Source: Gammaproteobacteria bacterium (GTDB taxonomy: Bacteria > Pseudomonadota > Gammaproteobacteria > VBWC01). From it: a stretch of 39,837 nt of DNA. The notes beneath the pieces are model-generated. The model saw only the letters and a program-made list of their open reading frames with translations. It made no database searches and was not told the DNA's origin. Positions 1 to 7,087 of this stretch are shown piece after piece; the first letter of the stretch is position 1; each line of letters begins with the position of its first letter. The position numbers were made by a program, and so were the translations under genes. The DNA lies in assembly GCA_023266115.1 (NCBI GenBank), contig JAHFRU010000022.1:1-39837 (forward strand), in the 5' to 3' direction.

Positions 1-120
1 CACGTTTGCCGGATGTGTACGTGAAAGCCTCTTTCAGCAACAGATGCGCGTGATACAGATACTGCATCGCCGTGCGGACTTTCGACTCAACATCACTGAC
101 CGGATCGAGCTTCGCGTCCT
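1..120. repeat. Left copy of a 120-bp exact terminal direct repeat
   Basis: Bases 1-120 are identical to bases 39718-39837. A coding frame crosses the junction without interruption, so this is most simply the overlap left when a circular or circularly permuted genome is assembled. It is not a transposon end. P22-type headful packaging produces circularly permuted ends, which fits. Confidence 0.95.
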
Positions 121-211
121 GCGCCGCAGCGATGGCGCTCGTTTCGTCGTACATACGGCGCGAATCGTAGGCGGCTTCCGGCTTGGTGAATGGCGGCATG
201 TGGGCGAGCAT
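1..211 (-). CDS. Hypothetical phage protein, N-terminal part (gene crosses the contig junction)
   Basis: The ATG at 211-209 overlaps the stop of the upstream gene (TGATG), the tight coupling seen throughout this operon. The frame stays open to base 1 and, through the terminal repeat, continues to a stop at 39410-39412. The joined product is 172 aa. The N-terminal part is polar, with PPFTKPEAAYDSRRMY near residue 6 and a probable helix containing VESKVRTAMQYLYHAHLLL from residue 41. I do not recognise the family. Its place between early nucleic-acid genes and the late block gives no clear job. Confidence 0.8.
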   Translation of the reverse strand, partial: MLAHMPPFTKPEAAYDSRRMYDETSAIAAAQDAKLDPVSDVESKVRTAMQYLYHAHLLLKEAFTYTSGKR

Positions 212-423
212 CACCACGCCCTCCGCACATACCGCAACCGCTTGGCAGCCGACTCGGCCTGCAACTTCTGGTAATGGTCCGGATCGCGCAGGACGTTGAT
301 CCGAACCTTGATGGATTCGATGTCCTTGAACGCGGCGGGCGCTTCGTCGAACGTGTGGCCGGATACGAAATGACGCAGCGTATCAAGCTTGGTTTGCAAC
401 TCGACTTCGGCTAACTGGGTCAT
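211..423 (-). CDS. Hypothetical phage protein, 70 aa
   Basis: Starts with ATG at 423 after the purine-rich stretch agaggattggtgc on the minus strand, and stops at 211 overlapping the next gene. It is a soluble, charged, mostly helical-looking protein (TKLDTLRHFVSGHTF, then a basic C-terminus with KRLRYVRRAW). No domain is recognised. A 45-bp gap separates it from the upstream HTH gene, one of the few gaps in this operon. Confidence 0.75.
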   Translation of the reverse strand: MTQLAEVELQTKLDTLRHFVSGHTFDEAPAAFKDIESIKVRINVLRDPDHYQKLQAESAAKRLRYVRRAW

Positions 424-468
424 GCACCAATCCTCTGGGGAGTGGTGCTAGTAAATCGGGTTTATGTC

Positions 469-753
469 TTACGCCGCGTCTGCTGCCTGCGGAGAATTTG
501 CGGCAACTGCTGCGTTGTATCGGCGCGTTACCGTGTCGCGCGAAACGCCCATGCGCTCAGCCAGCAGGCACGGGCCAAGCTCGCGGTACTCAATGACGAG
601 CTGGTTGCGATCCCTCGTGTTGGTGTAATCCTTGAGGGCATCCAGCTCAAGCCGCTGCGCGATCCGCTTGGCACCATCACGCGACACGCCAAACTTCTGC
701 ACCAGGTCATCCTCGATGTTGCGAACGTACTCAGCAAAATGTGCGTAGTTCAT
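469..753 (-). CDS. Small helix-turn-helix DNA-binding protein
   Basis: This 94-aa protein has two helix-turn-helix-like segments. The first is near residues 19-35 (QKFGVSRDGAKRIAQRL). The second, better one is near residues 61-80 (GPCLLAERMGVSRDTVTRRY). The second resembles HTHs of small phage regulators and resolvase-type recognition helices. The start is ATG 753, with a purine-rich aaggggtaaccc just upstream on the minus strand. It lies late in the leftward early operon, before the late block, so a role in the early-to-late switch is possible. That is inference from position only. Confidence 0.75.
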   Translation of the reverse strand: MNYAHFAEYVRNIEDDLVQKFGVSRDGAKRIAQRLELDALKDYTNTRDRNQLVIEYRELGPCLLAERMGVSRDTVTRRYNAAVAANSPQAADAA

Positions 754-756
754 GGG

Positions 757-1053
757 TTACCCCTTGGTTACCAATGCAATGGCTTCGTCTATCGTTCGGA
801 TGATGTGTACTTCGCCGCCCGCCCTGCCGATTTCCGCATGCACACGAATCTGCGCTGGCGTCAACGATTGATCGGCCTTCGGCTTGGCGGGATTCTTCAC
901 CTCGACCATCAGCACGCGGCCACGGAAGATCACCAGCAGATCCATCACGCCACCGCCTGAGGCGGACAGATCGAGTACGCAGGCGCCGATGGCTTTGAGT
1001 GCGGCGACGATCTGCTTCTGGTTCTCGTCCACGCGACGGCGGTGGTGGATCAT
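757..1053 (-). CDS. VRR-NUC-like nuclease (PD-(D/E)XK fold)
   Basis: This 98-aa protein shows the compact phage VRR-NUC pattern: GGGVMDLLVIFRGRVLMVEV across residues 33-52, giving the acidic residue of DLLV and the E-V-K-N catalytic core at about residues 51-54. LTPAQ follows, then a C-terminal strand and helix (GGEVHIIRTIDEAIAL). Proteins of this family are structure-specific, Holliday-junction-resolvase-like nucleases. The ATG at 1053 overlaps the stop of the upstream gene (ATGA). It sits with NinB and a Ref-like nuclease, which suggests processing of recombination or packaging intermediates. Confidence 0.8.
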   Translation of the reverse strand: MIHHRRRVDENQKQIVAALKAIGACVLDLSASGGGVMDLLVIFRGRVLMVEVKNPAKPKADQSLTPAQIRVHAEIGRAGGEVHIIRTIDEAIALVTKG

Positions 1054-1253
1054 GCCGCCTTCCTCCGCATCCTCGACTTCGCCACAGCCTCAGCCCGGCA
1101 CGCCTTGCACATGCGGTAATCCAGCAAGCCATTCACGCGCGGCCAGAACTCGCTATCTGCCGGCCAGTACGGCTCAGGGTCGCCCTTGCGCTGGCATGCG
1201 TCGCATAGCCGTTCCTCGAACATCGGCGCGTGGCGGAACTTGACGACGGTCAT
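1050..1253 (-). CDS. Small cysteine-rich (putative zinc-binding) phage protein
   Basis: This 67-aa protein starts at ATG 1253, overlapping the preceding stop as ATGA. Two CxxC pairs (CDAC near residues 17-20 and CKAC near 49-52) are spaced like a zinc ribbon. The C-terminus is very basic (KSRMRRKAA). That is consistent with a small nucleic-acid-binding protein, but no specific family is recognised. A longer frame reading upstream to 1613 is ignored because it overlaps the preceding gene almost entirely. Confidence 0.75.
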   Translation of the reverse strand: MTVVKFRHAPMFEERLCDACQRKGDPEPYWPADSEFWPRVNGLLDYRMCKACRAEAVAKSRMRRKAA

Positions 1254-1630
1254 GCCGCAATCCTTCGCAGCGGAAACGCGGTTGCGCCAATCGGAAGCCG
1301 CTGCACAGTCCGGCCCGTTCGGCGCATCCATTCGTCGATCGTTTCGACGCTCTGCGTGGCACGTATCACCGGCACGTTGCTGGCCGGCGCAATCGACACG
1401 TTGAATCGCTGTTTCGGCTTGACAGTCCCCAGCTTGAACAACTGCCGCCCACCCGTGCCGCACTTCACGACCGCCTCGCGCTTCGCCATCTCGAAACACG
1501 ACGTCTTGACTTGCGCCAGCGTGAAGCCTTCCGACTCCAACGCGGCGGACAGGTCGCGCACAGACATGGCGCGCTTGTTCTTCGCCAGCACATCGCGGAC
1601 TGCCTCGGCGCATTTGCGTACCTTTTGCAT
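1250..1630 (-). CDS. Hypothetical phage protein with winged-helix-like N-terminus
   Basis: This 126-aa protein begins at ATG 1630, one base overlapping the upstream TAA (TAATG). Residues 1-65 look like a winged helix: an amphipathic helix, SVRDLSAALESEGFTLAQVK, then a basic helix and a short wing (CGTGGRQLFKLG). The C-terminal half contains IDEWMRRTGRTVQRLP and is basic. It is likely DNA-binding, but the family is not named. Confidence 0.75.
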   Translation of the reverse strand: MQKVRKCAEAVRDVLAKNKRAMSVRDLSAALESEGFTLAQVKTSCFEMAKREAVVKCGTGGRQLFKLGTVKPKQRFNVSIAPASNVPVIRATQSVETIDEWMRRTGRTVQRLPIGATAFPLRRIAA

Positions 1631-2007
1631 TACTTCGCTCCCTTCAAAATCAGTTGAACCTTACCTAGCAATTCCGCCTCGCTGCCGAACGTCTCGATAA
1701 ACCTCACCCGGTCGAGATGGATGCTCGGCACCTTCGGATGCATCGTTCCCCGGTGATGCGGCGGGCACAGTGGAATCACATCGCTGTCCGGCGCCCTCTG
1801 CCCTGCCCCGGCATCGGTTCGGGGGTGGTGAAGCTCTGGTGGCGTTCCTGGCGTACCGGCGATCAGGCAGGCGATGCAGCCAATCTCGGCAACGCGGGAC
1901 ATGTGCGCCTTCGTCGCCTTGCTGCGGGCCTTGCGCTTACCGCTGGCGCGGATCGTCGTGGCGCGCTTGATCGGCGCGGATCGCGGTGGCATGGGGGAGC
2001 GCTTCAT
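1630..2007 (-). CDS. Ref-like RecA-dependent nuclease (HNH-type)
   Basis: This 125-aa protein has a very basic N-terminal tail (residues 1-35, rich in K and R). A compact metal-binding domain follows: GCIACLIAG near residue 43, ELHHPRTDAGAGQRAPD, VIPLCPPHHRG, and a C-terminal HLDRVRFIETFGSEAELL. The Cys pair, the HH, and the final C-HH match the P1 Ref (recombination enhancement function) family, which cuts DNA targeted by RecA filaments. The start chosen is ATG 2007, giving an ATGA overlap with the methyltransferase stop; an upstream start would overlap that gene. It is probably part of the recombination module with NinB. Confidence 0.88.
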   Translation of the reverse strand: MKRSPMPPRSAPIKRATTIRASGKRKARSKATKAHMSRVAEIGCIACLIAGTPGTPPELHHPRTDAGAGQRAPDSDVIPLCPPHHRGTMHPKVPSIHLDRVRFIETFGSEAELLGKVQLILKGAK

Positions 2008-2951
2008 GCGGCTAGCTCCCACCATGCGCGTGCAGCCACTGCTGGAACTTGACCGTTTCCAATGGCTTTAAGGCGGTCCACCCGATAGGCCACCCCATCA
2101 GCCACTCGACCCACTCCGGATTCAGGCTCATCCCCGGGGTCGCGTAGCCACCAGCCAGCAAGTCCCCCGGCAAGTGGCTGCGTCCGACTTGCGATGGCGG
2201 GAGCGTGCAATTCTTGCTGTCTTGCAGCGTTGGCGTAGCCAATGTCCGAGCCGTCACCACCGTTTCCAGATTCGGAAACCGCCTGTGCGTGCTCGCTATC
2301 GCTTCCGGTGTGATTGCTGCTGCCATTGCCGAACTTGCGCGAGGTGTCGGCCATGTCGCCACCGCCCATCCCAACTTGTTCGGTTTCGCCCTGCCATCCC
2401 CGCTGCATTGCAGCGTCACATCGTTGCTCACTGGCGCCGCATTTGGTGTGGGCCACGATCCAGAGCCGGTCGCGTTTGTGCGGCGCTCCGGTGTCGCAAG
2501 CTCCAATAACTCCCCACCTCCCCACATACCCCAGCGCGGCCAGGTCAGCGATGACGGTTCCGATATATCCGCAGGAAACAAGTCCGGGGACGTTTTCAAG
2601 CAGAACGGATTGCGGCTGTACGATGCGAATGACATCGCGTGCTGCGGGCCACATGTTGCGTTCGTCGTTTGCGGCAAGCTGCTTTCCGGCAACACTGAAC
2701 GGCTGGCAGGGAAAGCCTGCTGCAACCACGTCCGCAATGCCTCGATACTGCTCGGCTGCACCGGACTGAACGAACTCACGCACGTCAGTGAAGATGGGTG
2801 CGCTGGTGAGGTATCCGTCTGCGATTCGCGCGGCAATAACGCGCTGGCAGTATTCGTTCCATTCGACATAGCCACAGGTTTTCCATCCAAGTAAGTGGTG
2901 AGTGCCGAGCACGCCGCCGCCAGCACCGGTGAAGAGCGACAGTTCGTTCAT
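2004..2951 (-). CDS. DNA cytosine-5 methyltransferase
   Basis: At 315 aa it transfers a methyl group from S-adenosylmethionine to cytosine C5. Canonical motifs are present in order: motif I LSLFTGAGGG (residues 4-13), the catalytic PCQ loop GFPCQPFSVAG (catalytic Cys82), motif VI ENVPG (119-123), motif VIII KRDRLWIVA (159-167), a variable recognition region of about 170-285 with recurring VAH-T, MADTS and YANAA motifs, and motif X AIGNGQVPAVA near the end. Phage copies usually protect DNA from host restriction. ATG 2951 overlaps the upstream ninB stop. A second frame on the same strand is open over nearly the whole gene (see findings). Confidence 0.95.
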   Translation of the reverse strand: MNELSLFTGAGGGVLGTHHLLGWKTCGYVEWNEYCQRVIAARIADGYLTSAPIFTDVREFVQSGAAEQYRGIADVVAAGFPCQPFSVAGKQLAANDERNMWPAARDVIRIVQPQSVLLENVPGLVSCGYIGTVIADLAALGYVGRWGVIGACDTGAPHKRDRLWIVAHTKCGASEQRCDAAMQRGWQGETEQVGMGGGDMADTSRKFGNGSSNHTGSDSEHAQAVSESGNGGDGSDIGYANAARQQELHAPAIASRTQPLAGGLAGWWLRDPGDEPESGVGRVADGVAYRVDRLKAIGNGQVPAVAARAWWELAA

Positions 2952-3376
2952 GCCGCCCTCCGTTGCTCATGCCACACCACGCCATGCTCAGCGCCGAACG
3001 CATAGGCCAGCTCGATCAGTTCCGACATGTTTCCGATCGTCATGCGCGAGGTACGCTGGCCCAGCATCACAAAGCCGCCTTCGATGCCTTGCGCGACCCG
3101 CTGCGATTTGCGCAACCCGGCGGAAAGAATGTCTTTCCAGTCCTCCGGTTCCAGTAGCTGCAATTTTCCATCTACCGGCCACTCGACCTGGCGGGCGATA
3201 TCAGTCAGCACGGCCCACATAAGGTCGTTCTGCTCAAGCGTGCGCGTTGGGTTCTTTTCGTCAATCCGCACGCGTACCGGCTTGCCGAACTGCAGCAGCT
3301 CGCAAGCCACCTTCCACGCATAGACCATGCGGTCGCGGGCGTTGTCCGCGTCCAGGAAGATCGTGCGGGCGGTCAT
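2948..3376 (-). CDS. ninB: NinB-like recombination protein
   Basis: This 142-aa protein matches the lambda NinB (Orf) family. The diagnostic stretch is RTLEQNDLMWAVLTDIARQV near residues 46-65. It is followed by DGKLQLLEPEDWKDILSAGL and the C-terminal TIGNMSELIELAYAFGAEHG. NinB/Orf binds single-stranded DNA and SSB and supplies RecF/O/R-type mediator activity in phage recombination. The ATG at 3376 overlaps the preceding stop as ATGA. It belongs to the leftward early operon, between small unknown genes and the methyltransferase. Confidence 0.93.
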   Translation of the reverse strand: MTARTIFLDADNARDRMVYAWKVACELLQFGKPVRVRIDEKNPTRTLEQNDLMWAVLTDIARQVEWPVDGKLQLLEPEDWKDILSAGLRKSQRVAQGIEGGFVMLGQRTSRMTIGNMSELIELAYAFGAEHGVVWHEQRRAA

Positions 3377-3531
3377 ACATCACCATCCGTATGTGCTTCG
3401 ATGAACTGGGTCGCAACGTCAATCGCCTCGCCGAGCAACTGCGGCGACTGCATATCCATCGGCTCATCACCGTTGTATCGGCGCCACGCGTTGTGCTGGC
3501 GAAGGATGGCGGCGGCTTCGGTTGGGGTCAT
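3373..3531 (-). CDS. Small phage protein, 52 aa
   Basis: Found by reading the strand directly. The ATG at 3531 overlaps the upstream stop (ATGA), and the TGA at 3373-3375 overlaps the ninB start. The sequence begins MTPTEAAAILRQHNAWRRYN and carries PQLLGEAIDVATQFIEAH. This N-terminus is common to small proteins of Dcm/NinB-type phage operons. Function is unknown. Perfect stop/start coupling on both sides supports a real gene. Confidence 0.7.
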   Translation of the reverse strand: MTPTEAAAILRQHNAWRRYNGDEPMDMQSPQLLGEAIDVATQFIEAHTDGDV

Positions 3532-3647
3532 GCGGCTTTACTCCCGGCATAGATGGCAACGTCAATCAGGCCGTAGGGCGTTGGCGCAAAGAACTCCTCG
3601 GCTTCGACAAGCTCGCCAGCCACGGACGTTTTCATCACAGCACTCAT
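3528..3647 (-). CDS. Small phage protein, 39 aa
   Basis: The ATG at 3647 and TGA at 3528-3530 are both in ATGA overlaps with neighbours. The product begins MSAVMKTSVAGELVEAEEFF and ends VAIYAGSKAA. No domain or membrane segment is seen and the function is unknown. Support comes from coupling and the lack of space otherwise. Confidence 0.55.
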   Translation of the reverse strand: MSAVMKTSVAGELVEAEEFFAPTPYGLIDVAIYAGSKAA

Positions 3648-3703
3648 CGCCCACCCCTCTTAGCGTCCATGTCGGCGAGACGGATCAGCTTGTCGTTCTT
3701 CAT
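3644..3703 (-). CDS. Possible 19-aa microprotein
   Basis: The ATG at 3703 overlaps the stop of the 69-aa gene upstream (ATGA), and its TGA overlaps the ATG at 3647. The 19-residue product runs from MKNDKLIRL to KRGGR. Its only support is that it bridges two coupled genes. It may serve to carry ribosomes across rather than make a functional product. Confidence 0.35.
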   Translation of the reverse strand: MKNDKLIRLADMDAKRGGR

Positions 3704-3909
3704 GCGGCTTTCCTCAATGTGCGAATGCGTGCACGTTGCGGCTCGTCCAGGTGCTGCCAGACGGCGGTTTGGTAGTCGCGGGGGATTCGTGCCCAAGTGG
3801 CGCCGAGCGTTGCATCCGGCTCTGTTGCGAGCCTGCGGGCCATGTTGGGCGCGACGAATGCAAGCCACTGGTTGCGATCGGTTTCGTATAGGGAGCGCTC
3901 GTCAGTCAT
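3700..3909 (-). CDS. Hypothetical phage protein, 69 aa
   Basis: The ATG at 3909 overlaps the primase/helicase stop (ATGA). It is a soluble helical-looking protein with RNQWLAFVAPNMARRLATEP early and YQTAVWQHLDEPQRARIRTL late. No domain is recognised. It follows the replication genes in the same transcript. Confidence 0.7.
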   Translation of the reverse strand: MTDERSLYETDRNQWLAFVAPNMARRLATEPDATLGATWARIPRDYQTAVWQHLDEPQRARIRTLRKAA

Positions 3910-5699
3910 GCGACGGCACTCGACGCGGTGGAGAACGAAATCATCGGTCGCGGGTTATGCGACGACCCGGCCAGGAACTGCGTGCTTCCCTTGTCAAACC
4001 ACAGGCGGACGGTCGGCTCATTGCCTGTCGCGTTCTGCTTCAGCACCAGCAGCAGCGTGTCGGCTCCGCACTCCCCATCGGGCTGGTACTTCTCAGGCAG
4101 TGGGATTTGCGTCGCGGCCTCGCGCGCAAGGGCTTTCTCTCGCGCCTTGTTGCGCCAGATTTCAAAGACCGTGGTCGCCATGTCGGTGATGCCGCCGCTC
4201 CCCTTGACGCCCATCTTCCCGCTCGGCGCGTCCTCGCTGTCGGACTTGCGCATGTGCGCCACCAAGCAGACGTGGCAATCGTTCATGCGGGCAAAGTCGG
4301 CCAGCGTCTCGACAAACTTTTTCTGACCGGCGTAGTCGTCATCCGCGAACCCGCACTTGGTCAGGTTGTCGATCACGAACAGCTCGATCCGATAGCGGCG
4401 GCGGGCGTAGGCGAACACTTCGAGGATGCGGCCAGCTTTTGCCGCGCCCGCTACGTCAAACACCCACAGCGAGTCCTTGTACTGCGCCGTGATGTGATCG
4501 CTGAATGCGCGGGTCGGCTTGCCTGTGCCTGCGATCTGCCGGCCCATGCGGGCGAGCCATAGCGGCGTGCGCCATTCCATCGACGCGACGCAGCAGCGCG
4601 TGCCATCCATTGCCGCATGCCCGATGACGTTGCCGACCACGGCAGACTTGCCGTGCCCGTTGATGCCGGCCCATATCGACAACTCACCCGGGCGCAACTT
4701 GATCGTTTCGTGGGTTTTGGGCCACGGCAGCAAGATGCCTTCGTCGGTGCGGTTGTATTCGGCCCAGATGGCATCGGCGAACTCCGACGCGCTGCGCAAT
4801 TCAGACGGATCGAGCGTGCGTGCATCGCGCAAGGCGAGCGCGATCGTTTCAGGCGCGGTGTCCTGCATTAGGCATTCGTTCGCGTCCTTGTGCGGCAGCG
4901 TGACTACCTTCGTCCGCTCGCGCCCTAGTCGTTCGCACAATTCCGGCACAGCCTTCTGGCCCGCCGCATCCATGTCCAAGCTCAGGTAGATCGTGTCGAA
5001 CACCGACAGCGCGTCGAACTCGCCCTCGATCCACTTGTGGGCGCCAGCGCCGGTCGGCACGGACAGCGCCGGGAACCCGTAGGCGTGCCACGCGATGGCG
5101 TCCAACTCGCCTTCGCAGATCACGACAGCACGGGCCGATGGGTCAATTGCCTGCCAGCCGAATAGGATCGGCTCGCACTCAGCTTCGGCGCTGAATTGCT
5201 TCGGCAGCTTACGGTACTTGGCAAATACCAGCTCGTCGCCACGTAGGAACGGGAACATCAGGCGATCGCCGCGGCTTGCCAGCCGGTATGCCTTCAGGCT
5301 CGCATCAGGCAGCTTGCGCACGTCGCGGAGCCACGCCGCATGCTCGGCGCTCAGCGCATGCACGCCGTCGCGGTCAGGCTTGCGGTACGTCTTGGCATGA
5401 TGCTCCGGGCGATCCTCGCGAATGCCGCAGAACTCCATCGCTTCACTGCAAGCGGTGCGAAGATCCACGCGGCGGCAGGCCATCCACAGGCCGATGGCGT
5501 CGCCCGTCTCGCCCGATGCGCCATCCAGCCACACGCCGGCCTTTTCGCCGGACATGTGCACGCCCATCGACTTGCCGGCCTCGCCATCAGTCCCGCCGAC
5601 GCGCCATTCCTGGCCAACCCGGCGACCGTTCGGCAGAAGGTGGCGGACAACGGTTTCGATCTGGCCGGAAAGTGCGGCGCTTATTTCGCAAGCGCGCAT
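3906..5699 (-). CDS. Bifunctional primase/replicative helicase (TOPRIM + DnaB-type)
   Basis: This 597-aa protein is of T7 gp4-like architecture. The TOPRIM primase core is visible: VICEGELDAIAWHAYG near residue 193 (catalytic Glu) and LSLDMDAAGQKA near 239 (the DxD). The C-terminal half is a RecA/DnaB-type helicase: Walker A AGINGHGKSA at about 344-353, Walker B-like LFVIDNLTKCG near 430, and CHVCLVAHMRKS carrying the H4-type region. The N-terminus lacks an obvious CHC2 zinc finger. The ATG at 5699 overlaps the upstream stop (TGATG). With the DUF1376 protein it forms the replication module of the leftward early operon. Confidence 0.93.
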   Translation of the reverse strand: MRACEISAALSGQIETVVRHLLPNGRRVGQEWRVGGTDGEAGKSMGVHMSGEKAGVWLDGASGETGDAIGLWMACRRVDLRTACSEAMEFCGIREDRPEHHAKTYRKPDRDGVHALSAEHAAWLRDVRKLPDASLKAYRLASRGDRLMFPFLRGDELVFAKYRKLPKQFSAEAECEPILFGWQAIDPSARAVVICEGELDAIAWHAYGFPALSVPTGAGAHKWIEGEFDALSVFDTIYLSLDMDAAGQKAVPELCERLGRERTKVVTLPHKDANECLMQDTAPETIALALRDARTLDPSELRSASEFADAIWAEYNRTDEGILLPWPKTHETIKLRPGELSIWAGINGHGKSAVVGNVIGHAAMDGTRCCVASMEWRTPLWLARMGRQIAGTGKPTRAFSDHITAQYKDSLWVFDVAGAAKAGRILEVFAYARRRYRIELFVIDNLTKCGFADDDYAGQKKFVETLADFARMNDCHVCLVAHMRKSDSEDAPSGKMGVKGSGGITDMATTVFEIWRNKAREKALAREAATQIPLPEKYQPDGECGADTLLLVLKQNATGNEPTVRLWFDKGSTQFLAGSSHNPRPMISFSTASSAVA

Positions 5700-6442
5700 C
5701 AGATCGCCCCCACGAGGTAATCAGGGGTTTCGCTGTTCGCGGCATTGCGCCCAGGCTCGATCGCGTCTTCCCAGCCGCACCCGTTGACGTATGTCGATCC
5801 GTGGGGGATGTACCCGTCGCGCCACTGCCGATCCTCGGCAAGCCTGCGCTTCACGTCCGCGATGATCTGGTCCGCGATGGCATCCAGCTTCCGAGACTTC
5901 CACTTGGCCTCGGCGTCGGCTTTTCCCTTCTTCACCGGGTAGACGTTCCAGAACTCAGCGAAGCGGCTGGCGCTCGGTCGAGCAGTTTGCTGCTCAATAG
6001 CTTTTGATCTTTGCTCTTCTATGGCGTGTGGCGTGTGGTGAGCTTTCGATCCGGTTATGGGTTGGGTTATGGGTTGGGTTTCTGTTTCGGAAAGGGTTGG
6101 GTTATTTTTGGGTTTCGGTGGGCGCCCTCCTTTCTTGCCGTTTTCCCTTGCAGACTCAACCCTGGTGCGGGCTTTCGAGGTTTCACGGTCTGCGCGAGCA
6201 TTGTGCCGAAGCCCATCCTCAGAACTGACCGGGAAGAACTCGTCAGCAACACGAATAACCGCCTCCTTTTCAGTTTCGCCCATCGAACGCGCAATCCTGA
6301 AAAGGGTCGGGTTATCGTTGGGTAATGGTTTTTCGGTAGCGTAGTAGTGCAGCAAAAGCAGCACGTATGCGCCGTGTTCCGTGAGCGAAAGGTGGGCCGT
6401 GTCGCGCATGTAGTCACCCGGATAAAATTCGACGTAGTTCAC
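5699..6442 (-). CDS. DUF1376-type replication initiation protein
   Basis: At 247 aa its N-terminus (residues 1-45: FYPGDYMRDTAHLSLTEHGA then YVLLLLHYYATEKPLP) is the DUF1376/YdaU winged-helix-like signature. A basic linker follows (ENGKKGGRPPKPKNN). The C-terminal domain RFAEFWNVYPVKKGKADAEA (about 160-180) is typical of lambda O/phage replication-loader proteins. In lambdoid phages such a protein binds iterons inside its own gene and recruits the helicase. This gene has a tandem 12-bp repeat in its middle (6053-6076). The helicase gene follows at once. Confidence 0.88.
   Translation of the reverse strand: MNYVEFYPGDYMRDTAHLSLTEHGAYVLLLLHYYATEKPLPNDNPTLFRIARSMGETEKEAVIRVADEFFPVSSEDGLRHNARADRETSKARTRVESARENGKKGGRPPKPKNNPTLSETETQPITQPITGSKAHHTPHAIEEQRSKAIEQQTARPSASRFAEFWNVYPVKKGKADAEAKWKSRKLDAIADQIIADVKRRLAEDRQWRDGYIPHGSTYVNGCGWEDAIEPGRNAANSETPDYLVGAI
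6053..6120 (-). repeat. Iteron-like direct repeats within the replication gene; candidate origin
   Basis: Two perfect tandem copies of GGTTATGGGTTG (plus-strand reading) lie at 6053-6064 and 6065-6076. They are followed by related GGGTTGGGTTAT and TTTTTGGGTTTCGG at 6094-6118. A further relative, GGGTCGGGTTAT, is at about 6304. The tract is T/G-rich and contains the only T-run nearby. By analogy with lambda, whose origin iterons lie inside gene O, this is the best origin candidate. The repeat encodes QPITQPIT in the protein. Confidence 0.5.
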
Positions 6443-6621
6443 TTCGCCCCCATCCGCCGCTCCATCTCCGCCACAACCTCGGGTGACCGCGCCGCATGCG
6501 CCGCCTTGTAGCCGTTCCAGATCGCCAGCGCCGACTTGTCATCACCCTTAAGCATGGCGATGTTGCAAGCCGCGCCAAGGACGCGGATACGGGCCTCGAT
6601 AAACATGTCGCTGGCTTTCAT
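6439..6621 (-). CDS. Hypothetical phage protein, 60 aa
   Basis: The ATG at 6621 overlaps the upstream TGA, and its own stop overlaps the replication gene start. It is an all-helical-looking protein with MFIEARIRVLGAACNIAMLK early and VVAEMERRM late. No family is recognised. Coupling to the replication gene suggests co-expression. Confidence 0.7.
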   Translation of the reverse strand: MKASDMFIEARIRVLGAACNIAMLKGDDKSALAIWNGYKAAHAARSPEVVAEMERRMGAK

Positions 6622-6758
6622 GCCATCACCTCAACATCCGTCATCGCCCGCCCCATCTGCCCTTCCAGGTCGCGCCGGATTGCATCCGCAACGGGCGCCC
6701 AGCTACCAAGGTCGAACGGGATAGGATCGGACTCGCCGTGGTCGTGGATTTGGGTCAT
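6618..6758 (-). CDS. Small phage protein, 46 aa
   Basis: Identified by reading the strand: ATG at 6758 overlapping the upstream stop (ATGA), TGA at 6618-6620 overlapping the next ATG. It starts MTQIHDHGESDPIPFDLGSW and ends MTDVEVMA. It is acidic and soluble, with no known domain. Confidence 0.55.
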   Translation of the reverse strand: MTQIHDHGESDPIPFDLGSWAPVADAIRRDLEGQMGRAMTDVEVMA

Positions 6759-7087
6759 TCGGATTGCTCTCTTTCGATCTGTCGCACCAAGGCTGGCCGG
6801 TTAGATCCGTCATTCCGCTGACGCAGCGTGTTTTCGCTAACTGACGCCGAGCGGGCCACGTTGGAAATGCTTTCGCCAGCAGCGATGCGTCGGAGCAGTG
6901 CGAGCGCATCCGCATCCGAAACCTTGACGTTGCCACCGGCTTTAGGTGCACGGGATGGTTTGCGCGGGGTCGGCGGCAAGCTGTTGGCTAGCCGGCGAAG
7001 CGACGCACTGAACAGTGACCGCGTGGGCTCAACGTGGCCGAACACGCGATCAGAAGAACGACTACGCGACCTGCTTGTGCCGATCAT
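6755..7087 (-). CDS. Putative small HTH regulator downstream of cro
   Basis: This 110-aa protein starts at ATG 7087 in an ATGA overlap with cro. The N-terminal 55 residues are rich in Arg/Ser/Pro and probably disordered. The C-terminal part contains a resolvase-like helix-turn-helix: ALLRRIAAGESISNVARSAS then VSENTLRQR (about residues 66-95). Its place directly after cro is that of cII-type regulators in lambdoid phages. Sequence similarity to CII is not evident, so the role as a second early regulator is inference. Confidence 0.7.
   Translation of the reverse strand: MIGTSRSRSRSSDRVFGHVEPTRSLFSASLRRLANSLPPTPRKPSRAPKAGGNVKVSDADALALLRRIAAGESISNVARSASVSENTLRQRNDGSNRPALVRQIEREQSE

Noticed and set aside
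3522-4562. Plus-strand open frame of 346 codons opposite the primase/helicase
   Set aside because: Antisense to the helicase domain with its Walker motifs. Composition is Arg/Pro-rich, as expected of a shadow.
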